Origin: Geobacter sp. UBA5730
GTDB taxonomy: Bacteria > Desulfobacterota > Desulfuromonadia > Geobacterales > Pseudopelobacteraceae
DNA length: 64,000 nucleotides
Direction: 5' to 3'
NCBI GenBank assembly: GCA_002419465.1
Contig: DIGE01000016.1
Location: 219,674 to 283,673, forward strand
The translations under genes and the position numbers were made by a program. The notes beneath the pieces were generated by a model that saw only the letters and a list, made by a program, of their open reading frames with translations, was not told the DNA's origin and did not search any database. Position 1 is the first letter of the stretch, and the number at the start of each line of letters is the position of its first letter. Shown here in pieces: positions 7,806 to 15,183 of this stretch.

Positions 7806-8645
7806 ATGTCTCAGGCGGTCATACCGGAAACGGTCAGAAAACTGCTGGCTTCACAGCCGATTGAACTGCCGATTTTTCACCCGGTGGCAATTAAGCTGCA
7901 ACGGATGTTGTCGGATTACGACTTTACCGTCGATGAAGTAGCCCACGTAGCCAATGAAGATCAGTCTCTGGCCAGTCAGATGCTGAAGATGTCCAACTCG
8001 CCGATGTATATGGGGCGTACCAAAGTAGCCACCATCAAGGAGGCGGTAATTCGCCTGGGTGCCCAGCAGGTGATCAATATCGCTTTGGCCGCCTCGCAGG
8101 CATCGGCCCATAGTTCTGAAAATCCAGCCCTTGACCGTTACATGAAGGCGTTGTGGCTCCACAGCCACGGCAGTGCTTTGGGAGCCCGCTGGCTGGCTCA
8201 TAATTGCGGAATGCGCGGCATTGCCGATGAGATCTATCTGGCGGCGCTGCTGCATGATGTCGGCAAACTGTATCTGTTGAAATCAATTGAACGTCTGGTG
8301 CAGGCCGGTGTGATCAGCTCCATGTTCGACGATGAACTGGTGATGGAGATCTTTGAGGCGATGCATGTGGAGCAGGGCTATCGTCTGATGCAACACTGGA
8401 ATTTTCCGGCCATGTACTGTGATGTGGTACGTGATCACCATAATGAAGAGTGGGACCCGGTCAACAAGATGCTGGCCATCGTCCGTTTTGTGAACCAGAC
8501 TTGCCATCGGATCGGTCTGGGCCTGAAACATGAGCCGGATTTGGTTCTGGCCTTGACTTTGGAGGCAGAGGTGCTGGATATCGGTGAGATGCAGATCGCC
8601 GAATTGGAAGCGTTGCTGGAGGAATCGCGCGACGCGGAGTTTTAA
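7806..8645 (+). CDS. HDOD domain protein
   Basis: A 279-residue protein made almost entirely of one HDOD domain, a non-catalytic relative of HD phosphohydrolases often found in signalling and motility regulation in deltaproteobacteria. Typical segments are LPIFHPVAIKLQRMLSDYDFT, the DQSLASQMLKMSNSP helix, IKEAVIRLGAQQVINIAL, and the retained HD-like LLHDVGKLYL. Strong GGAGGG upstream. It stands alone between the methyltransferase gene and a terminator. No output or receiver domain is attached, so it probably acts through protein contacts. Confidence 0.87.
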   Translation: MSQAVIPETVRKLLASQPIELPIFHPVAIKLQRMLSDYDFTVDEVAHVANEDQSLASQMLKMSNSPMYMGRTKVATIKEAVIRLGAQQVINIALAASQASAHSSENPALDRYMKALWLHSHGSALGARWLAHNCGMRGIADEIYLAALLHDVGKLYLLKSIERLVQAGVISSMFDDELVMEIFEAMHVEQGYRLMQHWNFPAMYCDVVRDHHNEEWDPVNKMLAIVRFVNQTCHRIGLGLKHEPDLVLALTLEAEVLDIGEMQIAELEALLEESRDAEF

Positions 8646-8674
8646 GACCTTCAGTTTTTTATAGGTATCCGCAG

Positions 8675-8708
8675 CGCCCCTCAGGTGCCAGACATGAGGG
8701 GCGTTTTT
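8675..8708 (+). terminator. Rho-independent terminator after the HDOD gene
   Basis: A 9-pair stem (8675-8683 with 8695-8703) is followed by TTTTT on the plus strand. It lies 5 bases from the convergent end of pgi. The minus strand has no T-run, so it serves mainly the HDOD transcript. Confidence 0.83.
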
Positions 8709-8712
8709 GCGC

Positions 8713-10233
8713 TTATTTAGCGTTGATGCGTCGAAGCAGGGCGTAAACTGTTTCCACCTGATCAGGCGATCCGATGGCGGAGGCTATCTCCTCAGGCGAG
8801 GTCATGCCGGGGTTTTCCTTGAGGAGTGTCTGCACCTTGCGTTGCAGTTCTATGACGTCACCTGCTGCTCTTTTACCAGCCTCAACCCCAGGCTGGTGGT
8901 ACGCGTTGATGTTGATCAGTGAGGCGTATAACCCGACGGTGCGTTCGAACAGGGCAATCAACGCCCCAATGGTATGGGCGTCAAGCCGCTCCACCGTGAT
9001 GGTCATCGAGTCGCGTCCCTGCTCCGACAGGGCCTGGCGGGTGCCATACAGAAAACCGAACAGGAAATCACCGCTGGTAACGCCCGGTTCGACCTCGAGC
9101 GAGGCCTCTGCGCGATCCTGGAGCACCTCGATAAAGGTCACGAAGAAGTTATGCACTCCTTCCCGTAGCTGCTGCACGTAGGCATGCTGGTCAGTAGAGC
9201 CTTTGTTGCCGTAGACCGTCAGCCCCTGGTTGACCTTTTTACCTTCCAGATCAAACTGCTTGCCGATTGATTCCATGATCAACTGTTGCAGATAGCGGGA
9301 GAATAGCAGCAGCCGGTCTTTGTACGGCAACATGACCATATCCTTGCTGCCGCAACCGCCGGTGGCGTAATACCACATCAGGGCCATCAGGGCAGCCGGG
9401 TTGCGTGTGGTCATGGTTTGACGGGTCAGGGCGTCGCATTGCCTGGCGCCAGCCAGCAGCCCCCTGATATCCAGCCCCTGTAATGCCGCAGGCAACAGGC
9501 CTACTGCAGAGGTCACCGAGGTCCGGCCGCCCACCCAGTCCCACATTGGAAAGCGGGCAATCCAGCCTTCTGAGCAGGCCAGTTTGTCAAGCTGACTGCC
9601 TTTGCCCGTTATGGCTACGGCATGCCTGCTGAAAACGAGTCCGGCCTTTGACCAGGCTGCTTGGGCCTCCAGCATCCCGTTACGGGTCTCCTTGGTGGAG
9701 CCGCTTTTGGATATTACCACTACCAGACAGTCACTCAAGCCGCCTATCTGACTGAAGACTCGATCCATACCGTCAGGATCGGTATTGTCTAGAAAAAACG
9801 GGATCATCCTGTCGTTTGAACTACCGAGGGCATCGGCCACAAACTGTGGGCCTAAAGCCGAACCGCCGATACCGATAATCAGCAGTTTTTTGAACGGTTG
9901 GTTTGCTGGGCCACTGATGGTGCCGGTATGGATAGTGGTAGCAAAGTCTTTGATGGCGGTAATATTTTCTTCTATTGCTTGACGTAACTCTTCCTGGGGA
10001 GCTAGAGAAGCATCTCGTAGCCAGTAGTGTCCAACCATCCGGCCTTCGTCAGGGTTGGCAATGCCCCCGGCTTCCAAATTCTGCATGGCTATGAGCGTCC
10101 CCTGTATGGCCGGTTCCATTCGGGCGAGATACTCGTCATCAAAATTCATTCGACTGACATCCAGCCAGAGTCCGATGGCCGGGCAGTGGCAGAGATAGTG
10201 CTCAAAGCGCTTCCAGGTGTTGATGGAGGTCAT
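8713..10233 (-). CDS. pgi: Glucose-6-phosphate isomerase
   Basis: A 506-residue cytoplasmic enzyme interconverting glucose 6-phosphate and fructose 6-phosphate. Seen are the sugar-phosphate-binding segments IGIGGSALGPQFVADAL and VISKSGSTKET, the family signature around GGRTSVTSAVGLLPAAL, and the catalytic-region segment GSTDQHAYVQQLREG. The start at 10233 has AAGGAGC at good spacing. It faces the HDOD gene across a terminator. Together with eno nearby and malQ further on, it fits hexose-phosphate and glycogen metabolism (gluconeogenic in Geobacter). Confidence 0.96.
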   Translation of the reverse strand: MTSINTWKRFEHYLCHCPAIGLWLDVSRMNFDDEYLARMEPAIQGTLIAMQNLEAGGIANPDEGRMVGHYWLRDASLAPQEELRQAIEENITAIKDFATTIHTGTISGPANQPFKKLLIIGIGGSALGPQFVADALGSSNDRMIPFFLDNTDPDGMDRVFSQIGGLSDCLVVVISKSGSTKETRNGMLEAQAAWSKAGLVFSRHAVAITGKGSQLDKLACSEGWIARFPMWDWVGGRTSVTSAVGLLPAALQGLDIRGLLAGARQCDALTRQTMTTRNPAALMALMWYYATGGCGSKDMVMLPYKDRLLLFSRYLQQLIMESIGKQFDLEGKKVNQGLTVYGNKGSTDQHAYVQQLREGVHNFFVTFIEVLQDRAEASLEVEPGVTSGDFLFGFLYGTRQALSEQGRDSMTITVERLDAHTIGALIALFERTVGLYASLININAYHQPGVEAGKRAAGDVIELQRKVQTLLKENPGMTSPEEIASAIGSPDQVETVYALLRRINAK

Positions 10234-10245
10234 GCGAACGGCTCC

Positions 10246-10275
10246 TTGATATTACTGAACTACACTCTCTATACC
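10246..10275 (+). promoter_or_regulatory. Sigma-70-type promoter for the small membrane protein gene
   Basis: TTGATA (10246-10251) and TATACC (10270-10275) are 18 bases apart. Predicted transcription starts near 10282, leaving a leader of roughly 98 bases before the ATG at 10380. The promoter sits in the 146-base gap after the pgi start and reads in the opposite direction to pgi. Confidence 0.5.
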
Positions 10276-10379
10276 AGAGAATGGCCGGATTTCAGAGTAG
10301 ATTATATAACCTGTGGCATTGAGAAAGAAGCTCTCGTACAATGGCAACGTACGTTGAGACACCAACGCAGGAGTGAGTG

Positions 10380-10550
10380 ATGAAAAAACTATTTACCTGG
10401 GGAGCCATCGGGCTTTTGACCACCGCTCTGCTTGACCCGCTGATCTATTCCATGCTTGGGCAACCGATCCCCTGGCTACGCGACGTGCTCATGGCGATGG
10501 GCGGGATAGGTTGTTTTTATGTCTTGGTTAAATTCCGTCATAGCTTATGA
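10380..10550 (+). CDS. Small membrane protein, 56 residues, unknown function
   Basis: A short frame starting MKKLFTWGAIG with CAGGAG nine bases upstream and ending at TGA 10548-10550. The 56-residue product has a hydrophobic N-terminal helix (about residues 5-18), a loop containing GQPIPWLRD, and a second hydrophobic segment (about residues 36-51) before a basic KFRHSL tail, so a two-span inner-membrane protein is likely. It has its own promoter candidate and is followed by a hairpin at 10566-10597. I do not recognise the family. The ribosome-binding site, start codon and flanking signals are the evidence that it is real. Confidence 0.6.
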   Translation: MKKLFTWGAIGLLTTALLDPLIYSMLGQPIPWLRDVLMAMGGIGCFYVLVKFRHSL

Positions 10551-10565
10551 GGGGTTCCCAATACT

Positions 10566-10597
10566 ACAGAAGGCGGAGATTGCTCCCCGCCTTCTGT
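10566..10597. terminator. Convergent intergenic hairpin, probable bidirectional terminator
   Basis: An 11-pair perfect stem, ACAGAAGGCGG with its complement (10566-10576 with 10587-10597), lies between the end of the small membrane protein gene and the end of eno. No long T-run follows on either strand, so termination efficiency is uncertain. Confidence 0.6.
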
Positions 10598-10620
10598 AAA
10601 CAATTGCTGTTATCTACAAT

Positions 10621-11916
10621 CTATTTTTGTACGTTGTAGAAGACATCCTTGCCCTTGAACAGGGCGGTGGTGTCCAGCTCATCTTCGATGCGCAGCAGTT
10701 GGTTGTACTTGGCCACCCGGTCGGTACGGCACAATGACCCGGTCTTAATCTGCCCGGCATTGACCGCTACGGCCAAGTCAGCCAGGGTGGTGTCTTCGGT
10801 CTCTCCCGAACGGTGGGAGATGACGGTGGTGTAGCCTGCCCGTTTGGCCATTTCAATCGCCTCCAGGGTCTCGGTGAGGGTGCCGATCTGGTTCAGCTTG
10901 ATCAGGATCGAGTTGGCAATCCCTTTTTGGATGCCTTCCTTCAGGATTGCCGGGTTGGTCACAAACAGGTCGTCACCAACAATCTGGATCTTCTTGCCCA
11001 GGCGGTCGGTCATCAGCTTCCAGCCGTCCCAGTCGTTTTCGGCCATGCCATCTTCGATGGAGATAATTGGATACTTGTTGACCAGATTTTCGTAGAACTC
11101 CACCATCTGGGCCGGAGTCTTCTCCTTCTGGGTCTCGTTTTCCAGGGTGTAGATTCCTTTCTGTTTGTCGAACAACTCCGAAGAGGCCACGTCCAAGGCC
11201 AGCAGCACATCCTCGCCAGGCTTGTACCCGGCTTTGACAATCGCCTCCATGATTACTTCCAGCGCCTCTTCGTTGGACTTCAGGTTCGGGGCGAAACCGC
11301 CTTCATCGCCAACGGCGGTGTTATAGCCCTTTGCCTTCAGCACCCCCTTCAAGGCATGGAATATCTCGGCACCCATCCGCAGCGCCTCGGCAAAGCAATC
11401 GGCTCCGGCCGGCATGATCATGAATTCTTGAATATCCACATTGTTGTCGGCGTGGGCGCCGCCGTTGATGATATTCATCATCGGCAGCGGCAGTTCACGG
11501 GCATTGGCGCCACCGATATATTTATAGAGCGGTTGGCCCGCCTCTTCGGCAGCAGCCCTGGCAACTGCCAGGGAAACACCCAGGATGGCGTTGGCCCCCA
11601 GGTTGCTCTTGAACTCGGTGCCGTCCAGTTCAAGCATCCGCTGATCAATCCCCACCTGATCACTTGCTTCCATGCCGATCAGTTCATCCGCAATCCTGTT
11701 GTTGACGTTATCCACCGCCTTAAGCACGCCTTTGCCCAGATAGCGTGATTTGTCGCCATCACGTAATTCCAGGGCCTCACGTTCACCGGTAGAAGCACCG
11801 GAAGGTACGGCAGCCCTGCCAAAGGCACCGGACTCAAGAAAAACTTCGCATTCCAGGGTGGGGTTGCCGCGAGAGTCAAGGATCTCCCGCGCGTAGATGT
11901 CAACAATTTCACTCAT
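10621..11916 (-). CDS. eno: Enolase
   Basis: A 431-residue glycolytic enzyme converting 2-phosphoglycerate to phosphoenolpyruvate; also a common RNA-degradosome partner. Motifs include AREILDSRGNPTLECEV at the N-terminus, the GASTGEREALELRDGD loop, GDEGGFAPNL with the catalytic Glu, LALDVASSE and SIEDGMAENDW with the Mg-binding acids, the catalytic Lys in LIKLNQIGTLTET, and the SHRSGETED signature. Full length. The start at 11916 has GAAGGAG upstream. The 292-base gap to the next gene contains its promoter region, but I could not pick a convincing minus-strand promoter there. Confidence 0.98.
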   Translation of the reverse strand: MSEIVDIYAREILDSRGNPTLECEVFLESGAFGRAAVPSGASTGEREALELRDGDKSRYLGKGVLKAVDNVNNRIADELIGMEASDQVGIDQRMLELDGTEFKSNLGANAILGVSLAVARAAAEEAGQPLYKYIGGANARELPLPMMNIINGGAHADNNVDIQEFMIMPAGADCFAEALRMGAEIFHALKGVLKAKGYNTAVGDEGGFAPNLKSNEEALEVIMEAIVKAGYKPGEDVLLALDVASSELFDKQKGIYTLENETQKEKTPAQMVEFYENLVNKYPIISIEDGMAENDWDGWKLMTDRLGKKIQIVGDDLFVTNPAILKEGIQKGIANSILIKLNQIGTLTETLEAIEMAKRAGYTTVISHRSGETEDTTLADLAVAVNAGQIKTGSLCRTDRVAKYNQLLRIEDELDTTALFKGKDVFYNVQK

Positions 11917-12135
11917 CGTAGATCTCCTTCAAGGGAATTTGACCGGGCCGCAGCTAAGGCGGGCCGCAATAAAATGACTGTTTGTTTTGTATACCAACTG
12001 GCGCGGCAAAAGGGAAGTCTTCAATGACTCGTCTGCCAGTGGACTGCTGTCTGCTGAGTGTGTCATGCCCCTGACGATTGCCAAAATAATCGCGAGATTT
12101 CGGCTTGGCGGGGTCAAAATAAAGTTTAGCTGCCC

Positions 12136-12164
12136 TTGACAGTGCATGGTATCCGCGATAAATT
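12136..12164 (+). promoter_or_regulatory. Sigma-70-type promoter of the REC-GAF-PAS-GGDEF gene
   Basis: TTGACA (12136-12141) and TAAATT (12159-12164) are separated by the ideal 17 bases. Predicted transcription begins near 12171, about 38 bases before the preferred ATG at 12209. The element is the main recognisable signal in the gap between eno and this gene. Confidence 0.62.
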
Positions 12165-12208
12165 TTTTTAATTAACAACACCACTTGTTGGTGGAAACAG
12201 GGTTTTTC

Positions 12209-14032
12209 ATGGTTCCATTCAAAACAGTCTCTCCTTTGGCTACCCCTCTTGATTTACGTGAGCTTACGATCCTCTTTGCCGAGGATGATGAGCTTGTGCG
12301 TAAGCATGTTGCACGTGTTTTGACTCCCATCTGCCGTGAGTTACTGGTGGCAGAAAACGGCCGGATCGCTCTTGAGCTGTTTCGGCGCCATCAGCCTGAT
12401 TTGGTGCTGACCGACATCACTATGCCGGCCATGAACGGATTGGAGCTGGCAAAAATTATCAAACAAGAGCGCCCGATGGTGCCGGTGATCACCATCTCGG
12501 CCTGTAATGATACTGAACATCTGCTCAGGGCGATCAATCTTAAGATTGATGGCTATCTGCTAAAACCCCTCAACATCGAACAACTGTTTTTTGTCTTGCA
12601 GAAAGAGGCCGCAATCCTGCGCAGCCAACGTTTGGCTAATCAGCAGTCCCGGTTGTTGTCCGGGGTCAACATGGCGATTCAATATCTGCTCTCAGCCGAT
12701 GCCAACCAGGATGCTGTTGATTTTGCTTTGCAGGAGATGGCCAAGGCGGCTCAAGCTGACAAGGTCTGTCTGTTCAGCTTTCATGCTGCGGCCTTTGGCC
12801 AACGCGAAGTGCGTCTGGTGAGCGGTTTTGCCAGTGGCGACCAGGTGCTGCGGGTTTTGAACGGGATTGATCCCGAGGCCCCGGAACTGCCCTACGTGGA
12901 GCGTTGGTACCGCATGCTGCGTCAGGGCAAGTCAGTGTCTGGCCCCCGCACCTCCTTTCCGGTAGAGGAACGGTCGGTACTTGATGGTTTGCGCATCCGT
13001 TCAATTTTGATGACTCCCATCTTTGAAGAGGGTCACTTATGGGGGTTTGCCAGCCTGTATGACATGCAACGAGAGCGGGCCTGGACTGATGCTGAGACTT
13101 CGATGGTAATGACCGCTACTCGCGGTCTGGGCAGCTTTATGGGTCGGCTCAAGATGGAGGAGGAGCGGGTCGCTGCCAGGAGGGCCATGGAATTTGCCAA
13201 TGTCCAGTGGCGTGAGACCTTTGACACGATTCCCGATCTGGTAACCGTGATTGATACTGCCCACCAGATCGTGCATATCAACAAGGCCGCCCGAGAACGT
13301 CTGGGAGTTGACGGAACCAGCCTGGAAGGGGTGGGCCCCTGCTATCTGCAGTTCCATGGCGCCAGTCACCCGCCGGACAGTTGCCCTCATGCCGCCTTGC
13401 TGCAGGATCAGCAACCCCATGAAACCGAGGTGTTTATTCCCCGCCTGGACAGCTTTTTTCATATTACGGTCAATCCGACCTTTGATGCGGAGGGAAGTCT
13501 GGTGGGTGCGGTGCATGTGGCCAGGGACGTCACCAAACGCCGGGAGATGGAAGATCGACTCCGCTATCTCAGCACCCATGATGAGTTGACCCAGTTATTT
13601 AACCGGGCTTTTTTTGAGGCTGAACTGGAGAACCTGCGCCAGGGGAGGACCAGCCCGATTTCGGTCGTGATTGCTGACCTGGACAGTCTGAAGGCGGTGA
13701 ATGACCAGTATGGTCACGATCATGGCGATGCGCTGATCAAGGCTGCTGCAGAGCTGTTGCGGGAGGTGTTCCGGGGTGGTGATACGATCGTCCGGCTGGG
13801 CGGTGATGAGTTTGCCGTGTTGCTGAAGGGTGTCGGCGAAGAGTTGCTGGCCACCATCATGGATCGTGCCAGGGAGCTGCTTTCCAGTGGCAGCAGTTGT
13901 TCTGAACATGGCCTGCCGATCCGTTTTTCGTTGGGATCTGCCACAACGCATGCTCCGAGCTGTTTGCAGGAGACTATCCGGGAGGCGGATCTGGCAATGT
14001 ATGCAGACAAGAAAAGCCGCAAAGGAGTCTAG
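12209..14032 (+). CDS. Response regulator diguanylate cyclase (REC-GAF-PAS-GGDEF)
   Basis: A 607-residue signalling protein. Residues about 18-130 are a receiver with acidic pair D26/D27, phospho-acceptor D69 (TDITMP) and the LKPL lysine. A GAF-like domain spans about 150-310 and a PAS domain about 330-440, the latter with a CY...C..C cysteine pattern seen in Geobacter PAS domains. The C-terminal GGDEF domain has an intact GGDEF at 531-535 and a product-inhibition site RGGD at 522-525, exactly five residues upstream. It should therefore make cyclic di-GMP under feedback control when phosphorylated by an unidentified kinase. The ATG at 12209 is preferred over a TTG at 12185. It converges on an HD-GYP gene, a possible opposing phosphodiesterase. 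Confidence 0.9.
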   Translation: MVPFKTVSPLATPLDLRELTILFAEDDELVRKHVARVLTPICRELLVAENGRIALELFRRHQPDLVLTDITMPAMNGLELAKIIKQERPMVPVITISACNDTEHLLRAINLKIDGYLLKPLNIEQLFFVLQKEAAILRSQRLANQQSRLLSGVNMAIQYLLSADANQDAVDFALQEMAKAAQADKVCLFSFHAAAFGQREVRLVSGFASGDQVLRVLNGIDPEAPELPYVERWYRMLRQGKSVSGPRTSFPVEERSVLDGLRIRSILMTPIFEEGHLWGFASLYDMQRERAWTDAETSMVMTATRGLGSFMGRLKMEEERVAARRAMEFANVQWRETFDTIPDLVTVIDTAHQIVHINKAARERLGVDGTSLEGVGPCYLQFHGASHPPDSCPHAALLQDQQPHETEVFIPRLDSFFHITVNPTFDAEGSLVGAVHVARDVTKRREMEDRLRYLSTHDELTQLFNRAFFEAELENLRQGRTSPISVVIADLDSLKAVNDQYGHDHGDALIKAAAELLREVFRGGDTIVRLGGDEFAVLLKGVGEELLATIMDRARELLSSGSSCSEHGLPIRFSLGSATTHAPSCLQETIREADLAMYADKKSRKGV

Positions 14033-15183
14033 CCATTTTTTGCTCTACGGGAGATCATCAGTAAAAAATTCTGGACCAGTTGAGGATGAAATTCTGTGGC
14101 TGTTTTTGATAAAAGCAGATTGCCAATATCGTGGGGATTTTTGGCGGGTTGATAGGGACGACGGGTGCGCATGGCGTCAAACACGTCGGCAATCGCGGTC
14201 AGCTGACTGGCCAGATTCAGGCGCCAGCCCTGTGGTGCCGGAGGATAGCCACTTAAATCGTCGCGCATGTGATGCTCGTAAGCCACAATAGCCGCCAGAC
14301 GTGGCACGCCCGGAGTCTCCAGCAGGTAGCGGGCTCCCTTGACCGGGTGGCGTTTCATGATGGCGAACTCTTCATCGGTCAATTTCCCGGGCTTGGTCAG
14401 GATTTCGTCGGGCACAAACATTTTACCAATATCATGTAACATGGCCGCCATGCCGATATCGTTCACCAGCTGTCCCCTGATCCCCAATGACATGGCCTGG
14501 GCCATAGTCAGGATGCAGACATTGGCGTTATGAGTAAAGGTGTATTCATCCTTTTCTCTCAGCGCCGCCATCACCAGCAATGCCTCTCCCTCCCGCTTGA
14601 ACGCCTCTACCAGCTCCGCGACGGTTTCGGCAATGCTGCTCGGTTTGAGCCGCTCTTTGCGCTTGACCGCTTCATAAATCTCGATCATGCGTGTCAGTTC
14701 AATGGCAGGCAATTCTTCCAGGCTGAAGTGGCCGCTCGCGCTGCCTACATTGCCGGCCCCAAGACTGCCGGACTCTTCACCGGTTTCCGGCATCTCTACC
14801 CGGCCGACCCGGATGAATGCTCCAGACCCCAGTGTCCCTGAATCCTTTTTTGCCAGGGCGCTGACAAACTGGCTGAGTTCATCGAGTGGAATACCAGCCA
14901 AAAAACGCAGGTGTCCGATCCTGTTTTCCAACAGCATTTTGCCAAAACGGTCCAATACCAAGGTAAAAGGCTGTGGTTCAGCGTCAATTACCAGTTCGCC
15001 ATCAACCTCCAGTATGGCGATGTCGGGACGGACCGTCAGCGCTCTGCTCAAGCTGGTATGTGCCACCCCCACCAAACGCACCACCTGCTGATGCGACATA
15101 CCGTACAGGCCTGCCGCGGCAGCGGCCGAGAGAAGATGGCGGATGAATTCGTGGATGTCATGCATCAACGTGCCATTGTTCAT
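14029..15183 (-). CDS. HD-GYP domain protein
   Basis: A 384-residue protein. The C-terminal part (about 205-370) is an HD-GYP domain, the family of cyclic di-GMP phosphodiesterases: HD pair H250/D251 in MLHDIGKMFVPDEIL, H279 in MKRHPVKGA, a His pair at 304-305, and a GYP triplet at 312-314. The region before GYP reads HHMRDDLSGYP, whereas canonical members have HHERWDGSGYP-like sequence, so activity may be altered. The N-terminal 130 residues resemble those of the HEAT-repeat protein encoded just upstream, with which it overlaps by 4 bases. It overlaps the diguanylate cyclase stop by 4 bases tail to tail. The substrate is inferred from the family. Confidence 0.85.
   Translation of the reverse strand: MNNGTLMHDIHEFIRHLLSAAAAAGLYGMSHQQVVRLVGVAHTSLSRALTVRPDIAILEVDGELVIDAEPQPFTLVLDRFGKMLLENRIGHLRFLAGIPLDELSQFVSALAKKDSGTLGSGAFIRVGRVEMPETGEESGSLGAGNVGSASGHFSLEELPAIELTRMIEIYEAVKRKERLKPSSIAETVAELVEAFKREGEALLVMAALREKDEYTFTHNANVCILTMAQAMSLGIRGQLVNDIGMAAMLHDIGKMFVPDEILTKPGKLTDEEFAIMKRHPVKGARYLLETPGVPRLAAIVAYEHHMRDDLSGYPPAPQGWRLNLASQLTAIADVFDAMRTRRPYQPAKNPHDIGNLLLSKTATEFHPQLVQNFLLMISRRAKNG

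Noticed and set aside
10813..11748. Long open frame antisense to eno
   Set aside because: A shadow of the enolase codon pattern on the other strand; no ribosome-binding site and His/Gln/Leu-rich nonsense composition.
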